From NCBI RefSeq assembly GCF_000178855.1, contig NZ_ADVG01000004.1:186001-250000 (forward strand): DNA of 64,000 bases, read 5' to 3'. The notes below the pieces were generated by a model. It did not search any database and had not been told where the DNA came from. It saw only the letters and a program-made list of their open reading frames with translations. Shown here one piece after another: positions 26,527 to 36,247 of this stretch (positions are counted from its first letter, which is position 1; each line of letters begins with the position of its first letter). Both the position numbers and the translations under genes were made by a program. Origin of the DNA: Ktedonobacter racemifer DSM 44963. Lineage in GTDB: Bacteria; Chloroflexota; Ktedonobacteria; Ktedonobacterales; Ktedonobacteraceae.

Positions 26527-27372
26527 ATGTCTGTTGCCATTCGCACAATAAAGCTTCCCTCCGGCGAGGCAATCCCAGTGCTTGGACAGGGCACATGGGG
26601 CATGGCGGAAGACGCCCGGCATCGAGATGACGAGATCGCGGCATTGCGCCTTGGTCTCGATCTCGGCATGACACTAATCGATACAGCCGAAATGTACGCC
26701 GATGGTGCCGCTGAAGAACTTGTTGGCGAGGCGATTGCCGGGCGGCGCGACGAGGTTTTTCTGGTCAGCAAGATGTTACCAGAGCATGCGACACGAGGCG
26801 GGACAATCTCTGCCTGCGAGGGTAGCCTGATGCGTCTCGGAACAGACCGCATTGACCTCTATCTGCTACACTGGCGCGGCCTTGTGCCATTAAGAGAGAC
26901 GCTCGGTGCCTTAGCGGATTTAGCTCGCGTGGGCAAGATTCGCCATTGGGGCGTCAGCAACTTCGACGTGTTCGATATGGAAGAACTTGTGATCACACGT
27001 AATGGCGAGGACGTCGCGACCGATCAGGTACTCTACAACCTCACGCGGCGCGGCATCGAGTATGATCTGCTGCCCTGGTGCCGCGCGCGTAGCCTTCCAA
27101 TCATGGCCTACTCGCCAATTGAGCAGGGCCGATTGCTTAACCATCCCGTGCTTCAGAGAATAGCGGACGGACACGGCGCGACACCAACCCAGGTGGCAAT
27201 CGCCTGGGTGATCCGGCTTGATGGAGTTAACGCCATTCCCAAGTCTGGAACACCGGAGCATACCCAGGAGAACCGTGGTGCACTCAACATCTTCCTCTCG
27301 AAACAGGAGCTTGCCATGCTTGACAGCGCGTTTCCGCCACCAACCGCGAAGCGGCCGCTTGAAATGCTCTAA
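26527..27372 (+). CDS. Aldo/keto reductase (281 aa)
   Basis: NADPH-dependent carbonyl reductase with a TIM-barrel fold. Catalytic tetrad visible: D52 and Y57 (LIDTAEMYADG), K82 (LVSKM), H115 (YLLHWRG). The C-terminal cofactor loop reads NAIPKSGTPEHTQENRGALN. AAGAAGGAGAATTGCC places ATG 26527 firmly. This AKR subgroup (GQGTWGMAE start) includes 2,5-diketo-gluconate-reductase-like and methylglyoxal-detoxifying enzymes. Substrate not inferable. It precedes the BON gene by 122 nt on the same strand. Confidence 0.93.
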   Translation: MSVAIRTIKLPSGEAIPVLGQGTWGMAEDARHRDDEIAALRLGLDLGMTLIDTAEMYADGAAEELVGEAIAGRRDEVFLVSKMLPEHATRGGTISACEGSLMRLGTDRIDLYLLHWRGLVPLRETLGALADLARVGKIRHWGVSNFDVFDMEELVITRNGEDVATDQVLYNLTRRGIEYDLLPWCRARSLPIMAYSPIEQGRLLNHPVLQRIADGHGATPTQVAIAWVIRLDGVNAIPKSGTPEHTQENRGALNIFLSKQELAMLDSAFPPPTAKRPLEML

Positions 27373-27494
27373 CATGGTTCATGACATGCTTAATAAGCAT
27401 TGAAGGTTACACTGGGGTCACGTTGAAATCCTCGTTTGATATAAGGGAAATCGTAGATGATGTCAATGAAAGACACTAGAAGGAGACGCACAAC

Positions 27495-28181
27495 ATGGCG
27501 ATTAGCCCTCATACTGATGAAGAAATTCAGGAGAATGTCCTGGAAGAATTGAGGTGGGAGCCACGCGTCCGTGCAAACGAAATCGGTGTTATTGTCAAGA
27601 ATGGGATCGTCACACTGCTTGGTTGGGTCGATTCATATGTGCAAAAGGTTGCAGCCGAGGCCGCTGCTCGCCGTGTTCGCGATGTTAGGGATGTCGTCAA
27701 TGAAATTGAGGTTCGCCTGGCCAGTTCCGCTCAGCGCACCGATGATGACCTCACTAAATCTGTAATAGATGCCCTTGCATGGCATGCACCCGTTCCGATT
27801 GATGACCTGGATGTGACGGTAAGCAAGGGCTGGGTAACGCTCAAGGGCGCGGTCGAGTACAACTTCCAGAAGAGAGAAGCCGAACATGTTGTTCAACACA
27901 TACCAGGGGTCAAGGGTATCACCAACCTTATTACAGTCAAACCTCATTCGGTACCAGGTGACCTGAAGTTGAAAATCGAGGAAGCACTTGTCCGCAATGC
28001 AGAGACGGACGCAAAACATATTACGGTCGAAGTTCAGGGTAGCAAGGTAATTCTCCACGGGAAGGTACATTCTAATATGGAGAAACTGGTAGCGGAAGAG
28101 AGCGCATGGTCAGCTCCTGGCGTCACCGAAGTTGAAAACCAGATCGAGGTTGATCCCGCCTTGGAGCCCATTACTGGATAA
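27495..28181 (+). CDS. Protein with three BON domains (228 aa)
   Basis: Three consecutive BON domains at about residues 10-70, 77-145 and 150-220. Each has the pattern helix - V.V..G.VTL.G.V - helix - V.GV..V.N.I.V (GIVTLLGWVDS, GWVTLKGAVEYN, SKVILHGKVHSNM). BON proteins bind phospholipid or stabilise membranes under osmotic stress (OsmY in E. coli). There is no signal peptide, so this one would act in the cytoplasm. AGAAGGAGACGCACAAC precedes the start. It is probably cotranscribed with the MgtC-like gene 24 nt downstream. Confidence 0.9.
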   Translation: MAISPHTDEEIQENVLEELRWEPRVRANEIGVIVKNGIVTLLGWVDSYVQKVAAEAAARRVRDVRDVVNEIEVRLASSAQRTDDDLTKSVIDALAWHAPVPIDDLDVTVSKGWVTLKGAVEYNFQKREAEHVVQHIPGVKGITNLITVKPHSVPGDLKLKIEEALVRNAETDAKHITVEVQGSKVILHGKVHSNMEKLVAEESAWSAPGVTEVENQIEVDPALEPITG

Positions 28182-28204
28182 AATCCCATCAACGAGGAAT
28201 AAAA

Positions 28205-29491
28205 ATGGATGCGCCTTTACTGCTGACAGCAAAAATCGCGGCATCAGCATGTATTGGCATGCTCATTGGACTGGAACGTGAATGGGCACATAAAGATGTT
28301 GGTGTGAGAAGCTTCACCATAGCCACATTACTGGGAACGCTCTCCTGGTTGGTGTCTCCCACACTGGCATACGTACAGATCGGGATAGTGGTAGCGATTT
28401 TGCTTCTAGTCAATGCACATGCTCTATGGAACGGAGAAGTTCCTCCAGAAATCACGACCTCCCTCGCTTTGGCGGCGGCAAATGTACTGGGGATTGTGAT
28501 AGGGATGGGGATTTTTTTCCTTGCATTCGCAAGTGCTCTTCTGGTTACAGCTTTTCTCTCCTGGAAAACAGAGTTTGTTACATTAACCAGCAAATTGAGC
28601 GTAGCTGAGATTCGCGGCTTGATACTCTTCGGTTTTATTACAGTGGTGGTCTATCCATTGCTTCCTGACCAATTTATCGACCCTTGGAAAGTACTTAATC
28701 CGCGTTCAGTCTGGCTTACCGTCGTCATCGTGTCTGGGTTAAGCTTTGTGAACTACGTGTTACTACGCCAATTTGGCACACGCGGCATACACTATAGCGC
28801 GGCCCTGGGCGGATTCGTAAATAGCGCGGCAACAGTGGTGCTTCTAGGACAAGAGGCTCGTGACGATCCGGTTATGGCTACTACAGCACCAACCGATGTG
28901 GTGCTCTCCGATCTGGCCATGATTTTACGTAATCTAGTACTCGTCATCATTTTCGCTTTTCCCGGGAGTATTCAAGCAAGCTTAAAAACCGTAATAGTGT
29001 TGGTGCCAATGATGCTGGCAACGGGAATTGTGGTCATAGTTGATCTTCTGGGTTTCCAGAGAGCAAAATGGGGGAATGCTCAACAGCCTGAACGAGAAGA
29101 GCCGCAGGTTCGGCAGCTCAAGTCGCCTCTTGAGCTACGTGAGGTACTAGGCTTTGGCGTACTTTTTTTCTCATTAACCGTAATAAGCAGAGTAGCCAAC
29201 CTCCTGTTTGGAACCATTGGCTTCCTGGTCGCAGTAGTAGCAGGCGCCTTGGCGAGCGCGGCTTCTTCCTCGGTCCTTATAGGCCTACAATTAAACAGGG
29301 GACACATTACTGGTTCTTTAGCCGCACTCGCGATGTTTCTGGCTACCCTGGTGGGACTATTAGAAAATGTAGTCATCTTCTGGTTGATCACGCGCAAGCC
29401 CGGTCCAAGCCTGCGCCTCCTCCTGCTTACTACTCCAATCGTGCTCATCGGGCTCCTGTCGATCGTAGCAGCAATAGCTCTTAACAGGTAA
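28205..29491 (+). CDS. MgtC/DUF4010 multi-spanning membrane protein (428 aa)
   Basis: The first 140 residues are an MgtC-like domain (ASACIGMLIGLEREWAHKDV, VRSFTIATLLGTLSWLV), followed by a DUF4010-type membrane domain (AEIRGLILFGFITVVVYPLL, YSAALGGFVNSAATVVLLGQ, LVAVVAGALASAASSSVLIG). About ten to twelve TM helices are expected. MgtC relatives affect Mg2+ homeostasis, membrane potential or the F-ATPase. The DUF4010 part is uncharacterised. AACGAGGAATAAAA lies before ATG 28205. It sits directly behind the BON gene. Confidence 0.88.
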   Translation: MDAPLLLTAKIAASACIGMLIGLEREWAHKDVGVRSFTIATLLGTLSWLVSPTLAYVQIGIVVAILLLVNAHALWNGEVPPEITTSLALAAANVLGIVIGMGIFFLAFASALLVTAFLSWKTEFVTLTSKLSVAEIRGLILFGFITVVVYPLLPDQFIDPWKVLNPRSVWLTVVIVSGLSFVNYVLLRQFGTRGIHYSAALGGFVNSAATVVLLGQEARDDPVMATTAPTDVVLSDLAMILRNLVLVIIFAFPGSIQASLKTVIVLVPMMLATGIVVIVDLLGFQRAKWGNAQQPEREEPQVRQLKSPLELREVLGFGVLFFSLTVISRVANLLFGTIGFLVAVVAGALASAASSSVLIGLQLNRGHITGSLAALAMFLATLVGLLENVVIFWLITRKPGPSLRLLLLTTPIVLIGLLSIVAAIALNR

Positions 29492-29780
29492 TAACGGGTA
29501 CATCTAGCAAATCTGTGGGTGAAAACTCTGCCCCTTTCATTACGATGCTACCTGACTACTACCTCCAAACGGTGTCTGTTTCGATTTTGAGTTATTCCCA
29601 AGTTCATTTTTTGTAGATCGAGATGGTATACTAATAAAGGACTTTGAATACATCATTAGTATGTCGTTTGTATTTGAGATTTATTTATGATCGGCAAAGA
29701 GACTAAATAGGCACCCAGATTGAATGAGAGCCCCAGTTTTTTCATGTTTATCCCAGCGAAGCAGTTATTAGGAAAAAACT

Positions 29781-31385
29781 ATGCCTACTAATGAAGAAAA
29801 CGAGAAAAATGCAGGCGTGAGAAGGGAAAGTGGCAATCAGCGGGATGCAGCGCGAGATGCTATCTTCTCTACATCTCCCCTGAAGAATGCAACCAGGCAA
29901 GAGTACCAGGAACCCTGGAATATTGAGCCCGAGATTGAGCAGGAACGCCAGGAACAATTATCCCGCTATCTTGCAACAGTTCCGGACATCATACACTGCC
30001 TTTATCCATTCAAAGGGGTAAAACTGAGCCGTGCCGATGTCGAGTGGCTGCTTTCAATATCCATGAAAGGGAGGGGGCCCGGCGATGGCGATGATGAGCG
30101 TCGAGAGCTCCATCCGGGGTTGGATCTACGAGGTGCGGATCTAAAGTTTGAAGACCTGCACACCCTTCCACTGGCACGCCTGCGCGGTAGTCTTACCAGC
30201 AAAGAGTGGGATGAAGCTACCGCGGAACAACGTGCCGCCGCAGCAGTCCTGCTCACGGGGGCCAATCTGAGTGAGGCTCACCTGGAGCAAGCTGACCTTA
30301 TCGGAGCCCACCTGGAGCATGCCTCACTGTATGAAGCGCACCTGGAACAAGCAAACCTCGCCAGGGCCTACCTGGAGCGTGCATTCCTCGCTAGAGCATT
30401 TCTAAAGAATGCCAACCTGAATGAAGCTAATATGGCAAAAGCCGATCTAAGTGAGGCATATTTACAAAACGCTAACCTCGTAGCAGCGCGCCTGGAGGGG
30501 GCATACCTTAATGGAGCGCATCTAGCGAAGGCTGACCTGAGCGCAGCGCGCCTGGAAAAAGCCTATTTGAGTGCGGCCTATCTAGAGCAAGCCAATCTCA
30601 GTGTCGCACATCTAGAGGAAGGGTACCTCAATGGGGCCCATTTGCAGAAGGCGAACCTGAGTGGGGCTCATCTGGAGGGAGCATACCTCAACGAGGCATT
30701 TCTGGAGGGAGCAACTCTGTACAAGGCTCACCTGGAGCGAACCTTTCTCTATAAGGCCCACCTGGAGGGGGTCAAACTCAGCGGGTCACATGGCGTGGAC
30801 ACACAACTGAAAAATGTTTCGCAAAGCGGTGAGCCGCATATTGGCCCTTCGCTGGCAGACACACAATGGGGCAACGTTAATCTCGCCATCGTGCAGTGGA
30901 TACAAATAGACATGCTTGGTGATGAATACGAAGCACGACAGACCCTACACGCGGGGAAGAGAAAAGACAAGGTCACCCGGTTGGAGGAGTATGAGGCGGC
31001 GGTGCGAGCCAATCGTCAGCTCGCCGTCGCGTTGCGGGCACAGGGACTCGATGAGGAGGCGGCGCGCTTTGCCTACCGCGCGCAAATCTTGCAACGTATC
31101 GTCTTGCGGCTGCAAGGTAAGCTTGGATCATACCTCTTCTCAACCTGCCTCGACCTGCTCGCAGGCTATGGATATAAGCCTGGAAGGAGCCTGCTTGCCT
31201 ATCTCATCGTTATCTTCTGCTTCACTTGTCTCTATCTATTCATCCCCTCTGCCCATCTTAGCTGGGACGAGGCACTCGTTTTAAGTGTGGTCAGTTTTCA
31301 TGGACGTGGCTTCTTGCTGCCAAACATGTCATTGGGAGACGCCTTCGCGCGACTGGCTGCCATAGAAGCAGTGCTGGTCTGTTGA
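29781..31385 (+). CDS. Pentapeptide-repeat protein with C-terminal channel-like membrane part, last codons frameshifted
   Basis: Residues about 150-340 hold roughly thirty-five pentapeptides A(N/H/D)L.. (ANLSEAHLEQADLIGAHLEH), forming a right-handed quadrilateral beta-helix. The C-terminus has a TM helix (LLAYLIVIFCFTCLYLFIPS), a pore-like loop VSFHGRGFLLPN and a start of a second helix. The frame ends ...AAIEAVLVC at 31385, but one base off, GLLIEVSFIATFTQRFLGK runs to a stop at 31434. This would complete the second TM helix as in related proteins, so a single base is missing near 31373. N-terminal 80 residues are charged and unrecognised. Ktedonobacteria carry many such fusions. Role unknown. 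Confidence 0.8.
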   Translation: MPTNEENEKNAGVRRESGNQRDAARDAIFSTSPLKNATRQEYQEPWNIEPEIEQERQEQLSRYLATVPDIIHCLYPFKGVKLSRADVEWLLSISMKGRGPGDGDDERRELHPGLDLRGADLKFEDLHTLPLARLRGSLTSKEWDEATAEQRAAAAVLLTGANLSEAHLEQADLIGAHLEHASLYEAHLEQANLARAYLERAFLARAFLKNANLNEANMAKADLSEAYLQNANLVAARLEGAYLNGAHLAKADLSAARLEKAYLSAAYLEQANLSVAHLEEGYLNGAHLQKANLSGAHLEGAYLNEAFLEGATLYKAHLERTFLYKAHLEGVKLSGSHGVDTQLKNVSQSGEPHIGPSLADTQWGNVNLAIVQWIQIDMLGDEYEARQTLHAGKRKDKVTRLEEYEAAVRANRQLAVALRAQGLDEEAARFAYRAQILQRIVLRLQGKLGSYLFSTCLDLLAGYGYKPGRSLLAYLIVIFCFTCLYLFIPSAHLSWDEALVLSVVSFHGRGFLLPNMSLGDAFARLAAIEAVLVC

Positions 31386-31452
31386 TCGAGGTCAGCTTTA
31401 TTGCGACCTTCACCCAGCGCTTCTTGGGAAAGTGAGAGTCTGATACTCTGAA

Positions 31453-33248
31453 GCTTACCGTTCGCTTAAATCTGGACGCAATAACACGATTCTGATAAGC
31501 TCAAGGCATGAAAGAAGCTTTGAGCATTGAAACGGAACGAATGGATGATATTCCGTTGCTGATCACCCACATGCAGCGCATGAAACTGAGCGAACTGCTG
31601 GACAAGCACATCCCCACGCACGGCCATCGCCAAGGACTGAGCGTGGGTGAGTTGAGCGTCGTCTGGTTGGCTCATATTCTTTCGCAAGCCGACCATCGGA
31701 TGAATCAGGTGCAAGAGTGGGGGAGCCGGCGGTTGGAAACCTTGCGAGGATGCGCAATGGATGGCTTGAGTCCACAAGATCTGACAGATGATCGTCTGGC
31801 GGATGTGCTGCGTCTGCTTTCCCACGACGTTCACTGGCAGGCATTTGAGCAGGAACTGATGGGACATTTGCTTCGTGTGTACGATCTGCCCGCAATGTGT
31901 GTGCGGATCGATACGACGACCGCCAGCAGTTATGCCGAGGTGAACGAGCAGGGATTGTTGCAATTGGGCCATAGCAAAGATCATCGTCCCGATCTGCCCC
32001 AACTCAAACTGGTGCTGGCCGGTTTGGACCCGCTTGGGCTGCCGCTGGCCACAGAAGTGCTCTCGGGCGAGCACGCCGATGATCCCGTGTATCTGCCCAT
32101 CATTGCCCGTGTGCGTGAGGGTCTCCACCAGCAGGGATTGCTCTATGTGGGAGATTGCAAGATGGCCGCGTTGCAGACCCGCGCGAGTCTGGCTGCGCAA
32201 GGGGATTTTTACCTGTGCCCTCTTTCGGCCCTGCAAGCACCTGCAGAGCAGATACATCAGGAAGTAGAAATCCAACGCCGAGCCGGCAGCCGACTGATCG
32301 AAGTCTGTCGCGTGGACGAAAAGGGAAGCAGCATCTGCATCGCTCAAGGCTATGAAACGACCCAGATCGTGACCGCCGAGAGAGACGGAGAGGAACTTCG
32401 CTGGCAAGAGCGTCGTCTGCTCGTTCAATCGATGGCTGCTACCCACGCCGCTCGAGCGAGCTTGCAAGAGCGCCTGCAGAAGGCACAACAGGCGCTGGCT
32501 GAACTGGCTGTCCGGCGACAAGGCAAACCTCGCCTGACAGGGCGCACGCAAGTCGAAGAAGCGATCAAAGCGGTTCTCAAGCAGTTTCGTGTCGAGGGGC
32601 TCTTGCAGGTGCAGATCCAGGAACACGTCCACCAGCGTCTGGTGCGCGCCTATCGGGGGCGCTTGTCGGCAGAGCGCCGCGACCTCACCTTCACGCTGAC
32701 CAGTTCGCGAGAGGAGACGGCTCTTGCCAGGGCCATGAGTCAACTTGGCTGGCGGGTCTATGCCACCAACCATCCGATGGACCACTTGACGTTGGAGCAA
32801 GCCGTCGAAGCCTATCGCGATGAATATCTCGTGGAACGCAACTTCGCTCGCCTCAAAGGCCAGCCTCTGTCCCTGGCTCCGTTGTACGTGCAACGCGATG
32901 ACCACCGCATCGGGCTGGTCCGTTTGCTCACCCTGGCCTTGCGCGTTCTGACTGTGCTGGAAGGCGTGGTACGTCAACGCCTGGGCGAGCAGAAAGAGGA
33001 ACTGGCTGGCCTCTTTGCTGGCAACCCCAAACGTCGGACGGCTCAGCCCACGGCTGAACGCTTGCTGGAGGCTTTCCGCGAAGTGACCTTGACGGTCATT
33101 TCTGCTCCTGGTTTTGCACAGCGGCATGTCACGCCTCTTTCTCCTCTTCAACAGCAGATTTTGGCCCTCTTTGGCTTCTCTCCTGCTGTCTATCTTGGGT
33201 TAGCTGATGATTCGTAATATCGACCTCACATTTAAGCGAACGGTAAGC
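31453..33248 (+). mobile_element. IS1634-like insertion sequence, complete (1796 bp)
   Basis: 19-bp perfect inverted repeats, GCTTACCGTTCGCTTAAAT at 31453-31471 and the complement at 33230-33248, flanked by TGAA on both sides (31449-31452 and 33249-33252), a likely target duplication. It encloses one intact 569-aa transposase gene and inserted between the pentapeptide gene and the transaldolase gene. Confidence 0.9.
31508..33217 (+). CDS. IS1634/IS4-type transposase (569 aa)
   Basis: Large DDE transposase. N-terminus IPLLITHMQRMKLSELLDKH, first catalytic Asp in VRIDTTTASSYAEV, second in GLLYVGDCKMAAL, and the Glu in the YREM-like AYRDEYLVERNFARLKGQPL motif after a long insertion domain (about 100 residues with coiled-coil character, ERLQKAQQALAELAVRRQ). 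This arrangement is the IS1634 pattern, also called IS1634-like IS4. Intact from ATG 31508 to stop 33217. Confidence 0.88.
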   Translation: MKEALSIETERMDDIPLLITHMQRMKLSELLDKHIPTHGHRQGLSVGELSVVWLAHILSQADHRMNQVQEWGSRRLETLRGCAMDGLSPQDLTDDRLADVLRLLSHDVHWQAFEQELMGHLLRVYDLPAMCVRIDTTTASSYAEVNEQGLLQLGHSKDHRPDLPQLKLVLAGLDPLGLPLATEVLSGEHADDPVYLPIIARVREGLHQQGLLYVGDCKMAALQTRASLAAQGDFYLCPLSALQAPAEQIHQEVEIQRRAGSRLIEVCRVDEKGSSICIAQGYETTQIVTAERDGEELRWQERRLLVQSMAATHAARASLQERLQKAQQALAELAVRRQGKPRLTGRTQVEEAIKAVLKQFRVEGLLQVQIQEHVHQRLVRAYRGRLSAERRDLTFTLTSSREETALARAMSQLGWRVYATNHPMDHLTLEQAVEAYRDEYLVERNFARLKGQPLSLAPLYVQRDDHRIGLVRLLTLALRVLTVLEGVVRQRLGEQKEELAGLFAGNPKRRTAQPTAERLLEAFREVTLTVISAPGFAQRHVTPLSPLQQQILALFGFSPAVYLGLADDS

Positions 33249-33334
33249 TGAAGTTCTTTATTAGAGAAACGCCTAACAGGCTAGCTACGTGTTTATTTGG
33301 ACAGAGTCCAGCAAGCAGAAAAGAGGATGAGGCT

Positions 33335-34468
33335 ATGAGCAATCCATTACTTCAATTGAGGCCATTGGGACAAAGCCTGTGGTATGACAATATTGATCGT
33401 GCTCAGATCAAGTCTGGACAGCTTCACCGTCTCCTCGAGGAAGACGGCGTTGTAGGAGTGACAGCCAATCCCACGACCTTTGAGAAAGCCATACGCGCAG
33501 GGCATGCCTATGATGAGCAGATGCATCAACTGATAAGTGAGGGCAAAAGCGCCAAAGACATTTGTGACCTGTTAGTGACGACCGATATTCGCACCGTTGC
33601 TGAGATGTTGTATCCCGTCTATGAGTCAACGGGTGGACAAGATGGATTTGTCAGCCTGGAAGTCTCGCCAGAACTCGCCTATGATACCCCAAGAACACTT
33701 GAGGAAGCGCGTCGGTATTGGAATATGATTGCACGTCCAAACCTCATGATTAAAATACCAGGAACTCCACAGGGCATTGCGGCCCTTCAGCAGGCGTTGA
33801 CAGAGAGCATCAATGTCAACGTGACGCTCATCTTCTCTCTGGAGAATTATCATCGGGTTGCAGAAGCATATGTAAGTGCGTTAGAGGTTCGTCTTCAGAG
33901 AGGCCAAGATATCAAACACCTCGCTTCCGTTGCCAGCTTCTTTGTCAGCCGTCTGGATGTGTTGGTTGATTCGTTGCTTGAAGATAAGATCAGGTCAACG
34001 CGTGATTCCGTAGAGCAGCACAAAATCGCCTCGTTGCAAGGGAAAGCCGCAATTGCGAACGCTCGTCTTGTCTATAAGGAGTTCAGAGAGGTGTTTAGTA
34101 CAGCTCATTTTGCCTCGCTTGCGCGAGCAGGAGGAAAGATGCAGCGTCCACTGTGGGCCAGTACGAGTACGAAGAACCCGGCATATCGCGATGTGTTGTA
34201 CGCTGAAGAACTGATCGGGCCGAATACCGTAGATACAATGCCTTTGGAAACTATAGAACACTTCCGTGATCATGGACAAGTTCATTTAAGTATCGAACAT
34301 GATCTTGTCGAGGCGAGTAATATACTTACGTCTCTAGAGCAGGTAGGTATCTCCTATGAGAAGGTCACACAGCAACTTCAAGAAGAAGGGATACAGAAGT
34401 TTGCGGCCTCGTTCAGTGCGATGTATCAAGGAGCTCAGGACAAACAACGAGCAATGGGAACTGTATGA
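33335..34468 (+). CDS. tal: Transaldolase (377 aa), intact copy
   Basis: Transfers a dihydroxyacetone unit between sugar phosphates in the non-oxidative pentose phosphate pathway, in the cytoplasm. The Schiff-base lysine is K140 in LMIKIPGTPQG. Other family stretches are VTANPTTFEKAI, FVSLEVSPELAYDT, VNVTLIFSLENYHRVAEAY, and LWASTSTKNPAYRDVLYAEE. This length and the VSRLDVLVD segment fit the longer (TalB-unlike, Tal type III/mycobacterial) group. GAGGATGAGGCT lies before ATG 33335. It is intact, whereas the paralogue at 24129 is frameshifted. Confidence 0.95.
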   Translation: MSNPLLQLRPLGQSLWYDNIDRAQIKSGQLHRLLEEDGVVGVTANPTTFEKAIRAGHAYDEQMHQLISEGKSAKDICDLLVTTDIRTVAEMLYPVYESTGGQDGFVSLEVSPELAYDTPRTLEEARRYWNMIARPNLMIKIPGTPQGIAALQQALTESINVNVTLIFSLENYHRVAEAYVSALEVRLQRGQDIKHLASVASFFVSRLDVLVDSLLEDKIRSTRDSVEQHKIASLQGKAAIANARLVYKEFREVFSTAHFASLARAGGKMQRPLWASTSTKNPAYRDVLYAEELIGPNTVDTMPLETIEHFRDHGQVHLSIEHDLVEASNILTSLEQVGISYEKVTQQLQEEGIQKFAASFSAMYQGAQDKQRAMGTV

Positions 34469-34564
34469 ATGAGAACCTTCGGATCATGGAGGTAGTGATA
34501 TGGTGAAACTCTAGTTCAATAAATATTACATCAAGTTATCGAAGAAATGAGGAGGAGATACGTC

Positions 34565-35719
34565 ATGGCGGGCATCTGGGAAACAACTTGGAGGATGAAT
34601 GAGGCACGTTGGGGGCATACGGCGACACTGCTACGTGATGGACGAGTCCTGGTTGCTGGCGGGAATGGGCTGGACGTGGGGCCAACCAGGTCATCCGCCG
34701 AGATCTTCGACCCCCAGACGCTCCAATGGATGCACACTGGTTCGATGAACGACCCACGGTGGGGCCATACGGCGACGCTCTTGCAAGATGGTCAGGTCCT
34801 GGTTGCCGGTGGGTACGCAGAAGCAAGGTCCGGTATGGGGATTCCGGTGCTCGCCACCGTTGAGTTATTCTCCCCTACAACCAACACCTGGAAGAGAATG
34901 CCGAACATGCTAAGCGCTCATGCAGAGCACACCACCACGCTTCTTCCTGGTGGGCAAGTTTTCGTCGCTAACGGAAACGGTGGAGTTGCAGGTGAACCCG
35001 TAATCAGCCTCGACCTGGTTGAGTGGTTCGACCCTATTACCGAGACGTGGCGTCAGAAGGCGAAGGGGAACTGTCGCTACGCCGGGACAGGTAATCTGCT
35101 CGCAGACACGTATATGCTCCTGTACAGCGGTTCGAATTATGGCGGTAAATGGGAGAATCCTGTCTTCGCGTCCAATCTCTATGATCCAGTGCATGACACC
35201 TTGGATGATACCTTGCCTCTCAAGTATGCCCGAGCCTGGCACACTGCCACGCTTCTCCCCGACGGCACTGTGCTCCTGGCTGGTGGAGGAACCAGGACAA
35301 GTGCCAACGCGCTCACCGGTCCCTTTCAGCACGCAGACACTCCAGTCGAGGAGCGCTACTATCCTATCGCACGAGAACTGCACCAGACCGCAAGCATGCA
35401 GCAGCGGCGTCACAGGCATACCAGCACCCTGCTCGAGGAAGGAGTTGTACTGGTAGCCGGGGGAAACTACTTCACTACCTCGGTAGGGGCGCCCACTGAT
35501 GTGGTGAGCCTTTCTTCAGCAGAACTTTATCAAACGCTACCTGATAACCCACCCCTGGATGGAAGCTGGACAAATGGCAGTAACATGAACGAAGCACGCA
35601 GTTACCACACAGCGACGCTCCTGAATGACGGGGCGGTCCTCGTCACAGGCGGGATTCAGTTTCCCAGCAAGAAGCCCCTGGCCTCAGTCGAGAGGTTTAT
35701 CTTCGTCATGCCCCGTTAA
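34565..35719 (+). CDS. Kelch-repeat beta-propeller protein (384 aa)
   Basis: At least six kelch motifs of the form ARWGHTATLLRDGRVLVAGG (also MNDPRWGHTATLLQDGQVLV, ARAWHTATLLPDGTVLLAGG, ARSYHTATLLNDGAVLVTGG). This predicts a propeller of six or seven blades. No signal peptide is seen, so cytoplasmic or released by another route. The start is ATG 34565 because AGGAGGAG lies just before it, inside the longer 34547 frame. Bacterial kelch proteins of this kind (galactose-oxidase-like central domain) lack the copper Cys/Tyr pair here. Function unknown. Confidence 0.88.
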   Translation: MAGIWETTWRMNEARWGHTATLLRDGRVLVAGGNGLDVGPTRSSAEIFDPQTLQWMHTGSMNDPRWGHTATLLQDGQVLVAGGYAEARSGMGIPVLATVELFSPTTNTWKRMPNMLSAHAEHTTTLLPGGQVFVANGNGGVAGEPVISLDLVEWFDPITETWRQKAKGNCRYAGTGNLLADTYMLLYSGSNYGGKWENPVFASNLYDPVHDTLDDTLPLKYARAWHTATLLPDGTVLLAGGGTRTSANALTGPFQHADTPVEERYYPIARELHQTASMQQRRHRHTSTLLEEGVVLVAGGNYFTTSVGAPTDVVSLSSAELYQTLPDNPPLDGSWTNGSNMNEARSYHTATLLNDGAVLVTGGIQFPSKKPLASVERFIFVMPR

Positions 35720-35846
35720 GATGAAATGGTCCGCAAATGGTGCATCACGTTTGGTCCATTCTCTGCGAAGGAGGAGCATCATCTATGCGTGGTCTGGATA
35801 CTTAGGACCTCATTCTACTCAGGTCTTTACGCCAAGGCCATCCCTA

Positions 35847-36100
35847 TTAGAAAAGCAACTCATCTACGTAGCACCAGCGCCAGCTTTCGCCAGGCTCCAG
35901 TGAGCATATGATGGGATGTAACGTCTTGTGGAAATGCTTCGTTGCATGCTTATTCTTTGATGAATCACAGCAACCAACATGACCACAGGTAAGGCATTCG
36001 CGTAGATGCACCCACGTATCTCCATCTTCAAACACTCTTCACACCCACGTGAGTGAGGCTCGACATTTCGTATTTGATCAAGATGTGTACAAGCAATCAT
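35847..36100 (-). pseudogene. UBP-type zinc finger protein, frameshifted
   Basis: A small UBP-type zinc-finger gene split by one base. AAGGAGAGCAAAAGT then ATG 36100 opens MIACTHLDQIRNVEPHSRGC and EECLKM. One frame away, EDGDTWVHLRECLTCGHVGC CDSSKNKHATKHFHKTLHP..SLEPGESWRWCYVDELLF continues to the stop at 35847. The zinc ligands (CEEC, CLTCGHVGCC, HATKHFH) are all there across the two frames. Shift near 36035. In eukaryotes the fold binds ubiquitin C-termini. In bacteria the role is unknown. Could be a sequence error. Confidence 0.85.
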
Positions 36101-36200
36101 ACTTTTGCTCTCCTTAACTTTGACAATCCAGGCCCTATTATCTCTACTATGGAGATGAAACGGCACTCCTGGCACGATTCTAAGGATGTGTGTCAGCGAA

Positions 36201-36238
36201 CTGGGTACAGGCAACCTGACAAAGTTGCCTGTACCCAG
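36201..36238 (-). terminator. Hairpin after EF-P-like gene (15-bp arms)
   Basis: CTGGGTACAGGCAAC at 36201-36215 pairs with GTTGCCTGTACCCAG at 36224-36238, loop 8 nt. It begins 10 nt downstream of the EF-P-like stop (minus strand). No T-tract. Likely a terminator by position. Confidence 0.6.
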
Positions 36239-36247
36239 GGGATGAAG

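Noticed and set aside
31466..33151. Long (561-codon) minus-strand frame opposite the IS1634 transposase
   Set aside because: It is the antisense shadow of a clear transposase with catalytic motifs. The shadow protein has no family character.
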